Virus record (IMG/VR): IMGVR_UViG_3300006802_000738
Location: 1 to 20,941 of that record
Length of the DNA stretch: 20,941 nucleotides
Source of the DNA: a virus
Reading direction: 5' to 3' (one strand)
The position numbers and the translations under genes were made by a program. This document shows, one piece after another, positions 5,714 through 13,201 of this stretch (the stretch's first letter is position 1; each line of letters opens with the position of its first letter). A model generated the notes under the pieces. It had not been told where the DNA came from, ran no database searches, and saw nothing but the letters and a program-made list of their open reading frames with translations.

Positions 5714-6166
5714 ATGGATTGGAATTACAGATTTCTGGACTTGGCTAAGACCTTGGCTAAGTGGAGCAAGGATCCGTCTACGCAAGTCGGCGCAGTCGCT
5801 GTTAAAAACAAGCGCATCCTCGGGACCGGATACAACGGGTTTCCCCACGGCATCTCGGATCTGCCGGGGCGCCTGTCGGACCGAAACGAGAAGCTGCTGC
5901 GCACGGTCCACGCCGAAGCCAACATAATCGCACACGCGGCGCGTCACGGTGTGAGTCTTGCCGGTTCGACGGTTTATGTTTGGCCCTTTTTGCCGTGCAG
6001 TAACTGCTGCACCTTGTTGATTCAAGCAGGCATAACCCGCGTGGTAGCCCCCGATCTGCCGATCCCGGATCGATGGGCTGACAACTTCGCGATGTCGCAG
6101 GGTATGTTTCGTGAGGCCGGTGTCGACCTCGTCTTGCTTGACGTTTCGGATCAGCCCGAGAACTGA
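5714..6166 (+). CDS. dCMP deaminase
   Basis: Zinc-dependent cytidine/deoxycytidylate deaminase family, 150 aa, the usual length for phage dCMP deaminases. The catalytic motif HAEAN is at residues 66-70 (His ligand and proton-shuttling Glu). The second zinc motif PCSNC is at 94-98 (two Cys ligands). The N-terminal DPSTQVGAV (20-28) and GTGYNGFPHG (37-46) are hallmarks of the dCMP rather than the free cytidine branch. It converts dCMP to dUMP, feeding thymidylate synthesis for phage DNA replication in the cytoplasm. It lies apart from other nucleotide genes in this window. Its 3' end overlaps the FkbM methyltransferase, which runs the other way, by 16 bases. Confidence 0.9.
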   Translation: MDWNYRFLDLAKTLAKWSKDPSTQVGAVAVKNKRILGTGYNGFPHGISDLPGRLSDRNEKLLRTVHAEANIIAHAARHGVSLAGSTVYVWPFLPCSNCCTLLIQAGITRVVAPDLPIPDRWADNFAMSQGMFREAGVDLVLLDVSDQPEN

Positions 6167-6855
6167 GCTAGGTACATGTTGTCGTACGGGCGGATCTCTG
6201 CGATGTCGTATCCCAGAGTCCGCAAGTACTCAAATAGCTGTTTTTTGAGTGTGGTGTACCACTCATTGTTGTTGGCTTCGAAGACGATCGGCGGGTAGTC
6301 GCTTCGTTCGAGGGTCAGCTCAGCGCCTTTAAGAGCTGCCATCTCGCTGCCTTCGATGTCCAGTTTGATGAGGCCAACCTGCGGGATCCGGTACGAGTCA
6401 AGGTGTGCGCCCGGGATCCGTTCTTGCCTGAGGATCGGTTCGTGAGGCGAAAGCACCGTGGAGCCGCCTCCGTCTTCGGACACGATTGACAGGGTTAGGG
6501 TTTCGCTGGAGCGGACCTTATCTGTGATCGCTACGTTGTACGGTTTGATGTTATTTTTTTCGTTTAGGAAGATGTTTCCGCATAGCTGCATGTAGGTGCG
6601 CCGTTGCGCCTCGAACGCATAGACGTCTTGGAAGTCGTCAGCCAATAGGATTGAGTAGCTGCCCATGTGGGCGCCGCAGTCGATAAAGCTTTTTGTTTTG
6701 TCTCCAAATTGTCGAGCCCAGTCGATCAGGGCTTTTTCGGGGATTCCGACTTGGTGCATCTGACAACGGGCGGAGTCATCGTCGTGCATCAAAAAGCCCA
6801 CGCGCGGCGTGGGTACGATCAAAGACTCTTTCGGACCCCAGAGGTACGTTGCCAC
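6151..6855 (-). CDS. FkbM-family methyltransferase
   Basis: 234 aa with the FkbM signature: FIDCGAHMGSYSILLA at residues 57-72 (SAM motif I), YAFEAQRRTYMQL at 79-91, and the diagnostic GLIKLDIEGSEMAALKGAE at 161-179. FkbM proteins O-methylate sugars or related hydroxyls and are common in surface glycan clusters of bacteria and phages. Translation starts at GTG 6855; an N-terminal extension upstream is not supported. The gene faces a dCMP deaminase at its 3' end and shares a 50-bp divergent promoter region with the second methyltransferase at 6906. That region holds a near-perfect palindrome. No membrane segment, so cytoplasmic action on a lipid- or nucleotide-linked glycan is inferred. Confidence 0.87.
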   Translation of the reverse strand: MATYLWGPKESLIVPTPRVGFLMHDDDSARCQMHQVGIPEKALIDWARQFGDKTKSFIDCGAHMGSYSILLADDFQDVYAFEAQRRTYMQLCGNIFLNEKNNIKPYNVAITDKVRSSETLTLSIVSEDGGGSTVLSPHEPILRQERIPGAHLDSYRIPQVGLIKLDIEGSEMAALKGAELTLERSDYPPIVFEANNNEWYTTLKKQLFEYLRTLGYDIAEIRPYDNMYLAQFSG

Positions 6856-6870
6856 GGGCAGTTGCCGGCT

Positions 6871-6885
6871 TATAGTGGCACTATA
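6871..6885. promoter_or_regulatory. 15-bp palindrome in a divergent promoter region
   Basis: TATAGTG-G-CACTATA, perfect 7-base arms around one base. It sits in the 50-bp gap between the FkbM gene (starts at 6855, minus) and the methyltransferase at 6906 (plus). A promoter-like TTGCCG at 6862 with TATTAA at 6884 (16-base spacing) reads rightward, and the motif GTTAATATAG reads leftward from 6890. A bound dimer would cover both, so it is a good operator candidate. Confidence 0.45.
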
Positions 6886-6905
6886 TTAACCGTGTTGCTG
6901 GGCTG

Positions 6906-7421
6906 ATGCCTCCGACGTACCAGAATTTTGTTGACGGCTGCAACACAGAGTCGGATATCAACGAGCACTTGCCCACTTTGCTGCGGTTTGCGAGCAAATG
7001 CGACACCGTTGTGGAGTTTGGGGTGCGCTTTGGTGCCAGCAGTCGCGCTCTTATTGCGGCGCGTCCCCTGAGTCTCGTCAGTTACGACATAACGGCCGAA
7101 CCCGAAGCCGAAGCTTTGTTTGCCGCGGGGCGCGCTGAGGGAATCAACTGCCGTTTAGTTGAAAAGAGCTCGTTTGACGTCCAGTTGGACCCCGTGGAGT
7201 TTTTGTTTATCGACTCGGATCACACGTATGCGTGTCTCAGTAAAGAGCTGAAACTGCACGCCGATAAAGTCACTCGGTTCTTGGCGTTTCACGATACGGT
7301 CAGTTACGCACACGAACTTGTGCCTGCTATTAACGAGTTTCTAGAGACGCACCGCGAATGGCGTCCTTTAGAGGTGTACGAGAATAATAATGGTTTTGTA
7401 GTTCTCCATCGGGTTTCTTGA
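6906..7421 (+). CDS. Class I SAM methyltransferase, 171 aa
   Basis: Motif I is VVEFGVRFGASSRAL at residues 35-49 and the motif II acidic residue is in SYDIT at 59-63. FLFIDSDHTY at 99-108 and FLAFHDT at 125-131 give the IDxDHxY and FHDT pattern of the Methyltransf_24 or cephalosporin hydroxylase-like group. These enzymes modify sugars in surface glycan pathways. It differs from the FkbM enzyme on the other side of the shared promoter region and from the methyltransferase at 3501, so the phage has three distinct methyltransferases. The next gene, a glycosyltransferase, starts 4 bases after its stop, so they are almost certainly one operon. Confidence 0.8.
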   Translation: MPPTYQNFVDGCNTESDINEHLPTLLRFASKCDTVVEFGVRFGASSRALIAARPLSLVSYDITAEPEAEALFAAGRAEGINCRLVEKSSFDVQLDPVEFLFIDSDHTYACLSKELKLHADKVTRFLAFHDTVSYAHELVPAINEFLETHREWRPLEVYENNNGFVVLHRVS

Positions 7422-7425
7422 TATC

Positions 7426-8196
7426 ATGGATGCCATTCCGGTTCTGGGTACTGCTGTTGTAAATGCCCCGCATTGGGTTTACAGGCTGTTTTACAGTATC
7501 GATTACCCTGTAGACACCTTTGTTATTTTTGATAACAACGGGCGCGGGCAGATTACCGAGGAGCTTGATCTGCTCACTAAGGTGCCGCACAAGTATGTAA
7601 AGCGCGTTGTTGTGACGCACATGCCCTCTAACTACGGGTGTTCGGGCGCATGGAACTTGATCATCAAGTCCTTTATGAATGCACCGTACTGGGTCATAAC
7701 TAACCACGACCTGATGTACACGCCGGGATTTTTGGCGAAAGCCGTGGAGCACGCCCGCGATGCGCAAACAGGTATCGTTCATGGAGAGAACGGCAGCTGG
7801 GATTTCTTTTTGATTAAGGACTGGGTTGTTCAGAACTTCGGTTTATTTGACGAGAATTTGTATCCGGCGTACTGCGAGGATATGGATTACGGAATGCGGT
7901 TTAAGCACAAGGAGTTGCAACGTGTTATGTCGGTAGGTGCGCCGTATTACCACGGTGAGACGTCGGGCGACTACGCGGACGGGTCCCAGACATGGCGCAG
8001 CGAACCGGATCTCGCACAGGGTATTCATACAGCGCATGAACTAAATAAACTGTATCTCCATCACAAGTGGTCGCCTGCGTGGCAACATCATGTTGCTGGT
8101 GAAGTCTACGAGAGTCCGTTCAACAACCCTCATTTACCACTCGACTACACAACGTATGATCTTGAGTTTGTTCGTCGGAAAAACTTAGGATTTTAA
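7426..8196 (+). CDS. GT2-like (GT-A fold) glycosyltransferase, 256 aa
   Basis: It has an N-terminal Rossmann-like half with VIFDNNGRG near residues 33-41 and GCSGAWNLII near 71-80, as in GT2 enzymes. NHDLM at 93-97 occupies the DxD (metal and nucleotide-sugar) place, in the form xHD. The catalytic-base region is FDENLYPAYCEDMDYGMR at 141-158, with the FDE...EDxD pattern of rhamnosyl- and other GT2 transferases. No membrane helix, so it acts in the cytoplasm or at the membrane surface. It follows the methyltransferase by 4 bases. Donor sugar unknown. The non-standard DxD means the call rests mainly on the second motif. Confidence 0.78.
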   Translation: MDAIPVLGTAVVNAPHWVYRLFYSIDYPVDTFVIFDNNGRGQITEELDLLTKVPHKYVKRVVVTHMPSNYGCSGAWNLIIKSFMNAPYWVITNHDLMYTPGFLAKAVEHARDAQTGIVHGENGSWDFFLIKDWVVQNFGLFDENLYPAYCEDMDYGMRFKHKELQRVMSVGAPYYHGETSGDYADGSQTWRSEPDLAQGIHTAHELNKLYLHHKWSPAWQHHVAGEVYESPFNNPHLPLDYTTYDLEFVRRKNLGF

Positions 8197-8234
8197 ACTA
8201 TATTTAGGGGCATAGACTCATCATGTTGCCATAA

Positions 8235-8525
8235 ATGCCGTTTTACTCGTCACACCCGGGGTATGGCCGTTTAGTCAACACGTTGAAAGACGTGCTGGAT
8301 TCGCGGGGTCTTTCTTCCTTCAAGTTGAGCCGTACCTCGGACGTGTCTCCTACGACTGCACGTAAAATTTATAGTGACCCTAGTTATATCCCGTCTCCCG
8401 ATGTGCTCGAAAAAATCTGCATAACACTAGAGATTCAGCCTGGCGATATTTTGCGAATTGGTCCTAAACTGGAAACAACGGTAGCAATGGTGTTAGGTTC
8501 CGGTGTTCTCCCCTCAGGACTTTGA
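8235..8525 (+). CDS. XRE/Cro-type DNA-binding protein, 96 aa
   Basis: It carries a Cro/C1-type helix-turn-helix, close to the HTH_26 group. LKDVLDSRGLSSFKLSRTSD at residues 17-36 and VSPTTARKIYSDPS at 37-50 give helices 2 and 3. IPSPDVLEKICITLEIQPGDIL at 52-73 is the typical last two helices, with the 'L-x-I-x-P-G-D-I-L' ending of the family. A 23-residue tail of unknown role follows. It should bind DNA as a dimer and control transcription. It is the first gene of the 8235-12119 run and overlaps the next gene by 23 bases, so it may regulate the virion operon or itself. Which site it binds is unknown; the palindrome at 6871-6885 is one candidate. Confidence 0.8.
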   Translation: MPFYSSHPGYGRLVNTLKDVLDSRGLSSFKLSRTSDVSPTTARKIYSDPSYIPSPDVLEKICITLEIQPGDILRIGPKLETTVAMVLGSGVLPSGL

Positions 8526-9006
8526 ATTAGCTGCCCGTCTTCTGGGCCTTCCGGTTCCGCAGACTCCCGCCGAATGCGCGGCTGCAGTTCCCATGACTGC
8601 GACCATTCTGCGGTCGTATTACAAGGCACCTTCGCCGATGCCTGGTTTTGAGGGGGATGGAATTCACACCTCCGCCACGCGTTCGTTAAACGCGATGCCC
8701 CGCGTGGCTCAGCCCGAAGCGCGTAACCAACTCGCTCATCGTCTTCAAGCTGGTTTGGTTAGTCGTGATGACGATATCGAAGTTCGGCGTCTCTTAGAGA
8801 TCGTCCTGTCCGATCCGGATACGCGCGAAGCTTTCATGAATTTCATTGGTCAGATTCAGGAGAATTCTCTGGACTCCGGTGAGTTTTATAGTCAGCAGCG
8901 CCCTCTTCAGTTCGATACCCCCGGTATGGGAGGCCAGTACTCGATGCTGAATGCTCCGAGTTCTTCTTCGATTCCTCCCTCTCAGCACTACCAGGCTCTG
9001 AGCTGA
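8503..9006 (+). CDS. Hypothetical protein in virion gene run, 167 aa
   Basis: No family recognised. Helix-rich N-terminus (residues 1-30) with a P-Q-T-P linker, a Pro-rich spacer near 45-50, a helical centre (residues 75-130; the segment EVRRLLEIVLSDPDTREAFMNFIGQI is typical of an amphipathic helical pair), and a disordered Ser/Pro/Gln-rich C-terminus. The GTG start at 8503 lies inside the XRE gene, overlapping it by 23 bases; no ATG gives as long a protein. Its last base is shared with the next ATG (TGATG). A structural or assembly role is inferred from position only. Confidence 0.65.
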   Translation: MFSPQDFELAARLLGLPVPQTPAECAAAVPMTATILRSYYKAPSPMPGFEGDGIHTSATRSLNAMPRVAQPEARNQLAHRLQAGLVSRDDDIEVRRLLEIVLSDPDTREAFMNFIGQIQENSLDSGEFYSQQRPLQFDTPGMGGQYSMLNAPSSSSIPPSQHYQALS

Positions 9007-9239
9007 TGAATACCGTCCAATACCGGCTTAAAGAGAACGACGTTCGTCACGATTCTCCAGAACTTGCGGCGGATTTGTTCTTGAAGTTGTACTTAGAGTC
9101 TAATTTTCCTCAGACTTCTGCGTATCCTTCTAAGCAACAGAAGGAGCAGAAAATTGCAATGCAGCCTAAAACTGATGCGATAGACTACATGAAGAAACCC
9201 CAGTCGGGAACTTCATTCGATCGCCCGGATCGGTACTGA
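9006..9239 (+). CDS. Small hydrophilic protein, 77 aa
   Basis: Highly charged, rich in Lys, Gln and Asp, with no hydrophobic core visible beyond a short LAADLFLKLYLE helix near residues 20-31. The rest appears disordered. Start and stop both overlap the neighbours by one base (TGATG), the signature of translational coupling, and the gene fills its space exactly. No family recognised. In such runs, small disordered proteins may be scaffolds, chaperones or virion linkers; I make no firm claim. Confidence 0.6.
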   Translation: MNTVQYRLKENDVRHDSPELAADLFLKLYLESNFPQTSAYPSKQQKEQKIAMQPKTDAIDYMKKPQSGTSFDRPDRY

Positions 9240-10006
9240 TGTCTCGTTACAGCTATGTAACTCCGGGGCCTAACCAACCGCTAGTCCAGGTTCCGTCTTA
9301 CGCCGCTCAGACCATGGTCGCTCCTGCTATTGCTCCTGTCGCGGCGGCTGCTGCTCCTGCAGCTACGGCAAGCGCTAGTTCGGTTTTAGAAGGTGTTCTT
9401 GCTAATCTATTGGCTAACGTAGCCACTCAGGGTGCGGAGCGTATGCTCTTTCGCCCAGGTGGCGAAGCTCTTGGACCTTCTTCGTATGCTACGGCGGATC
9501 CCTCCGGTCGTAGCAAGTACTTCACAAGCACGACTGAACAGCTTGCAGTCGAACAGTATCTAAACAACGAGCGTTTCCGTCGCGGTCTTTTATCTCTGAT
9601 TCCTGGCGTTCGAGACGCCCTTCCTCCTCTCCCCACGCGGGAAGATATCGTTGGCGGGTATGCCGACGGTCAATTCGTGGGCGGCGCCGCGTTGCGCGAA
9701 GCTCAAGCAGAGAGTCTGACTCGCCGTGAGATTGAGCGTATTCGCGCTGAAAAAGAGTACGAGTATGCTGCTCGCCTAGCCGAAGCTCAAGCCAGTATTC
9801 AGCGTCAGAAAATTCAATCTCTCGCCGATGCCCAGGCCCGCGTGGAGTCCCAGAAAGTTTCTTCGCTTGGCGATGTCCAGCGGCAGCGTCTGCAATCTCA
9901 ATACGGAACTGCCGGGGACTTGCTGGATGCTGCGATCAAAAATATTGCATTCCGCGATAAAATTGAATCAGCAAGTACTCTTAATGAGTTAGCGAGGGCC
10001 GTTTGA
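9239..10006 (+). CDS. Ala-rich coiled-coil protein, probable virion/ejection component, 255 aa
   Basis: Three parts: a Pro/Ala-rich N-terminus with an Ala run near residues 34-46, a middle with the repeat-like phrases YATADPSGRS and FRRGLLSLIPGVRDALPPL, and a long coiled coil at about 155-225. The coiled coil is rich in Ala, Gln and Arg (AQAESLTRREIERIRAEKEY, then QKIQSLADAQARVESQKV). The tandem phrases QSLADAQARVESQK and SSLGDVQRQRLQSQ suggest an internal repeat. This layout is common in internal virion and DNA-ejection proteins of podo- and siphoviruses, but I do not recognise a named family. It shares a 1-base overlap with the previous gene; the next begins two bases after its stop. Confidence 0.6.
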   Translation: MSRYSYVTPGPNQPLVQVPSYAAQTMVAPAIAPVAAAAAPAATASASSVLEGVLANLLANVATQGAERMLFRPGGEALGPSSYATADPSGRSKYFTSTTEQLAVEQYLNNERFRRGLLSLIPGVRDALPPLPTREDIVGGYADGQFVGGAALREAQAESLTRREIERIRAEKEYEYAARLAEAQASIQRQKIQSLADAQARVESQKVSSLGDVQRQRLQSQYGTAGDLLDAAIKNIAFRDKIESASTLNELARAV

Positions 10007-10007
10007 G

Positions 10008-10829
10008 ATGGCGGATAATGACCTTCTTCCAAGACTTGCTGGAGCTATCTTCGGGGCTCCTCTTGGTCCTCTTGGGATTGCTGCTGGCTCTGTTGCTTTC
10101 CCAGCTGCTGCAGGTTTGGCTACCGAGAGCGTTCGGTCTGCCTTACCTCCCAAAGTTGGAACTGTTTTTAGTTATTTAAACGGGAAGCCCTACAAGGTTT
10201 ATGCGGGTCCGGAGTTTGGATCCCAGAGTCTTGAGTCCTACTCGGCGCTGCGCAGAAAAGATCCGACCAAGTTTCCTAAGATAACAGGTGTTATTCAGGC
10301 ACCAGAAAGACCCGCCTCGTCAGCGCCGGCAGTTATGCCTGCTGCGAGTGAATCTCCCAGCGCATCTGCTTCCGCCCCTACTCCCGCTCCGGTCATTGCG
10401 GACGACAGGAGCGCTGGCACCGTGGAACAAATTGGTGCTGAAAACATCGGCGAACAGATGGCTAAACAGCCGTCGGATACACTTCTTGAGCAACTGTATG
10501 GACTGTCTGCTCGTAGCCTGAGTCCTGAGTTTTTAAAGGAGCGTACGGACCAAGCGATTCGTCAGTACGCCGCTACCACGGCTATTACAGAGGCGCTTGG
10601 TGCAGAGAAATCTGAGCAGCGGCGTCGCCGGGAAGTTGAGCTGGCGAAAATTGATCAGTGGACTAAGGCATTCCAGGCTCAAACCTCGGCTAATGCACTA
10701 CAAAATATCGCTGTGAGTCAGGCTGTTATCGCTATGCAGCAGCCAAATGCGAATACGGTCGCTGCGCTGCAGCAAGGAGCCCAGGCTGCGGCTCAAGTTT
10801 TAGGTGTTCCCACTCTGAGGGTTACTTGA
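10008..10829 (+). CDS. Ala/Ser-rich protein, probable virion component, 273 aa
   Basis: The N-terminus (residues 5-40) is a weakly hydrophobic Gly/Ala/Pro segment (FGAPLGPLGIAAGSVAFPAA). It could insert into a membrane or pack in the particle. A Pro/Ser/Ala-rich linker spans about 98-130 (ASASAPTPAPV), and the C-terminal third is helical (residues 175-265), rich in Ala and Gln (LQQGAQAAAQVLGV). It is similar in size and composition to the proteins on both sides, which suggests a paralogous or co-assembling set. No signal peptide with a cleavage site is visible. Function inferred from position and composition only. Confidence 0.6.
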   Translation: MADNDLLPRLAGAIFGAPLGPLGIAAGSVAFPAAAGLATESVRSALPPKVGTVFSYLNGKPYKVYAGPEFGSQSLESYSALRRKDPTKFPKITGVIQAPERPASSAPAVMPAASESPSASASAPTPAPVIADDRSAGTVEQIGAENIGEQMAKQPSDTLLEQLYGLSARSLSPEFLKERTDQAIRQYAATTAITEALGAEKSEQRRRREVELAKIDQWTKAFQAQTSANALQNIAVSQAVIAMQQPNANTVAALQQGAQAAAQVLGVPTLRVT

Positions 10830-10830
10830 T

Positions 10831-11592
10831 ATGCCTCTTCCGTTTGCAGCTGCTCTGGCGATGCCCTCCTTAATTGGCGGAGGGGCTGCCGCAGGAGGCG
10901 CGAGTCTTGCCGGTATTGGCTCGCTTTTAGGTGGATTAGGTAGCGCTGCGGGTGGAATCGGCTCAGTTATTGGCGCTCTTGGCGGTGGCGGCGGAACTGG
11001 TCAGGCCGATTTCGCGAGTATTTACTCTCAGTTGGCTCCTGGTCAGACTGCGTTAACTACGCAGCAGTATGAGTTGGGTGCTCGGATGCAGCCCCTGATT
11101 CAAGCCGAAGGTTTGCTTAGCAAGCTTTACGGAGAGTCCGCGTGGCGCCAGTTCACCGACGCTTCGGAGAAAGATAAGACAGCAGCGGGAACTCTTGCCG
11201 GTATTGCGTCTCAGTATGCTAGTAACGCTTTAGGCGCACAGAATAAAGCGATTACTTCAAACATCGCGCAAGAGACTTTAGGCTACGAGACTGCAGCTAA
11301 TCTTGCTAAAACGTATGCAACTGCTGCATCTAATCTGAAAACTCAGGAACTAACGGGTCTTCAGAGTCTTTTAGCTCCTACGACTACTGCCTTAGCCTCG
11401 GCAGGGCAAACCGCCCAGCAGGGTAAGAATCAACTGGCTTCTAATGTCGGTGCTACCAACTTGGCTATTCGACAGGATCAGGAGCGCACTCGTAACCAGA
11501 TGGCCTTGAAGCGAGCAGACATCGAGGGCCAGTTAGCGCTCAAGCGTTATGGCGCCGGTCTGGCTATGGCTGGGCAGGCACAGTTCGCATGA
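10831..11592 (+). CDS. Gly-rich/coiled-coil protein, possible pore or pilot protein, 253 aa
   Basis: Residues 1-55 form a Gly/Ala/Leu-rich hydrophobic stretch with repeated Gly-Gly pairs (LIGGGAAAGGASLAGIGSLL), the kind seen in membrane-active phage proteins. The rest (60-253) is helical and rich in Ala, Gln, Thr and Leu, including AQNKAITSNIAQETLGYE and a final charged helix (RQDQERTRNQMALKRADIE). That fits a DNA-ejection or tail-tube-type protein that inserts by its N-terminus, but I can name no family. The next gene starts inside its last codon (ATGA). Codons end mostly in T or A, as in neighbouring genes. Confidence 0.6.
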   Translation: MPLPFAAALAMPSLIGGGAAAGGASLAGIGSLLGGLGSAAGGIGSVIGALGGGGGTGQADFASIYSQLAPGQTALTTQQYELGARMQPLIQAEGLLSKLYGESAWRQFTDASEKDKTAAGTLAGIASQYASNALGAQNKAITSNIAQETLGYETAANLAKTYATAASNLKTQELTGLQSLLAPTTTALASAGQTAQQGKNQLASNVGATNLAIRQDQERTRNQMALKRADIEGQLALKRYGAGLAMAGQAQFA

Positions 11593-12119
11593 TTAAAGCC
11601 GTCATCGGCGATTCGACCACGGTTGGAGCGTGGTTGGATTCGCTTGATAAATCGCAGAAAGACGCGTTTGTCTTCTACGCCAAGAACGCTACGAGTGATA
11701 TCGAAGCGTACCTGTATGCACGGTTTCTTAAACCGTCGTACACCGGCAGCATCTCCGATCTCACCGCGTGGATTCAGGAGAAATATCCTAAGGATGACCT
11801 TAGAAAAGTCCTGCTTCGCGAGATCGATTCGTTGCAGCAGGACATTTCGGATGTTCGCGCCATGGTGTCCAATGGCATGTTGGATTCAGCTACGTCAGCT
11901 ACGAAGGTTTCGGCACTTCAAAAAGAACTTCGCAGCCATATTCAAGCTGTGCGCGCCATTTCGGACGGGCTCGATCGCCGCGGTTTGCTGCTGGCAGGAG
12001 CTGACCGTTGTCTGCGGGAACTCATGCAGACGTTTGACGGTCAGCCCAGCATCCAGGCGCTACTTGACGATTCCGCGTTACTCGTGTGGTCGACGTTAGA
12101 GCGCGAAGAGCGGACTTAG
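11589..12119 (+). CDS. Helical hypothetical protein, 176 aa (possible small terminase)
   Basis: Mostly helical and charged. TTVGAWLDSLDKSQKDAFVF at residues 10-29 and the SDLTAWIQEKYP segment near 56-67 could form a DNA-binding head. REIDSLQQDISDVRAMVSNG onward (77 to about 120) looks like a coiled coil, and the last part is globular. Small terminases often combine an N-terminal DNA-binding region with a central oligomerising helix and lie before the large terminase, as here after a minus-strand pair. That is suggestive only, with no named family. The ATG overlaps the previous stop as ATGA. Its TAG overlaps the TAA of the convergent gene at 12116. Confidence 0.55.
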   Translation: MIKAVIGDSTTVGAWLDSLDKSQKDAFVFYAKNATSDIEAYLYARFLKPSYTGSISDLTAWIQEKYPKDDLRKVLLREIDSLQQDISDVRAMVSNGMLDSATSATKVSALQKELRSHIQAVRAISDGLDRRGLLLAGADRCLRELMQTFDGQPSIQALLDDSALLVWSTLEREERT

Positions 12120-13201
12120 TCCACCCGAGTCATCAGCCTCATGATGGAGGCTAACGGGCAACGGAACACACCCATAAAGGCGTCGTTTACGCCAAGGGGC
12201 ATAACGAGCTCGTCGTTTTCAAGGTGTGCGCTAAACGGCAAAATAACCGCAGGTTGCGTCGACATTGGCGTGCCGTCGTGTGCCGTCCACTGGATAACCT
12301 GATCGTTTAGCGACCCGCTGAAGATCGGATCCATCGTCTTGTAGATGACTTTTGTGAAGTCACGGTCGACGATGTAGGCGCCCAAGTGATACTGGAGGTA
12401 CTGGATGCCATCCTCGCGAAACTGCATGTGCTTCCAGTGGTAGAACACGAGGTGCCCATACCCGACATTGACGGGGGCTGTCGAGTTGAATGTCGGCGCG
12501 TTCCTTGTAATTTCGGCAAGGCAGTCCGTATTTACCTGGATGGGTTCTTCTTCCTCCCGCTCGACAACCAAAGGCCGCGTGGAGTAAAGACAGTGCAGTT
12601 TGTCTTTGCGAGAGAAGAAACACCAGTTCTTTTCGGTTTGTGAGCTGTCGCGGTTTCGTCCTAGCGGGGGAATAGCTGCGCTGACTGCGTTTAGGTGTTC
12701 GTCGACGTAACAGACGACAACTTTGGGATTCGCGAACAGCGAATGTTTCTTTTGATCAAATCGGCTTGCGTATGTAGAAGCTACAAACTGTACGTACATG
12801 TTGTCGTCGGGACCAACGAACAGCCGCGGGTCTTCGTAACTCAGGCGATGTTTCTGAGACCGTAGTTTTTTGGCGCCCAGAACGGTCTGATCGTCCGCGA
12901 GTACACCGATATAAATGTCGGTAGGTGTGTCGTTTAGGTAGAAATACTTGGAGTCATAGCGAAATCCGAATGGCTCTTTCTGACCTCGCCACGCGATGTA
13001 CGTGTTGTTGTTATGCCGAAGCAAGCTAGGGCTGAAGTTGAAGATGTTCTCGTGAGGCACCCCGTGGACAATACGGGTGAACGTGCCGCCGAGACTCTCA
13101 GCTTGTTCGTAGACATTCGGAACTCCAACAACCTCCCGTTTGTTAGGGAAGATCACGTCACTATGGGCGTGCCAAAAGCGTGTCGATGTTTGTGTGCTCA
13201 T
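12116..13201 (-). CDS. Beta-propeller carbohydrate-active enzyme (GH130/GH43-like fold)
   Basis: 361 aa from the ATG at 13201; an in-frame ATG at 13228 is unlikely because 13201 gives an ATGA overlap with the upstream glycosyltransferase. Blade-like repeats appear: FNFSPSLLRHNNNTYIAWRG at residues 54-73, HRLSYEDPRLFVGPDDNMYV at 118-137 and EKNWCFFSRKDKLHCLYSTR at 190-209. SYEDPRL and EKNW...F are typical of five-bladed propellers of the GH130-like and related glycan-locus families. Asp or Glu in EDPR is a likely active-site residue. It may cleave or phosphorolyse a mannoside-like bond, or act in assembly. No signal peptide, so cytoplasmic. Exact family not certain. Confidence 0.72.
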   Translation of the reverse strand: MSTQTSTRFWHAHSDVIFPNKREVVGVPNVYEQAESLGGTFTRIVHGVPHENIFNFSPSLLRHNNNTYIAWRGQKEPFGFRYDSKYFYLNDTPTDIYIGVLADDQTVLGAKKLRSQKHRLSYEDPRLFVGPDDNMYVQFVASTYASRFDQKKHSLFANPKVVVCYVDEHLNAVSAAIPPLGRNRDSSQTEKNWCFFSRKDKLHCLYSTRPLVVEREEEEPIQVNTDCLAEITRNAPTFNSTAPVNVGYGHLVFYHWKHMQFREDGIQYLQYHLGAYIVDRDFTKVIYKTMDPIFSGSLNDQVIQWTAHDGTPMSTQPAVILPFSAHLENDELVMPLGVNDAFMGVFRCPLASIMRLMTRVD

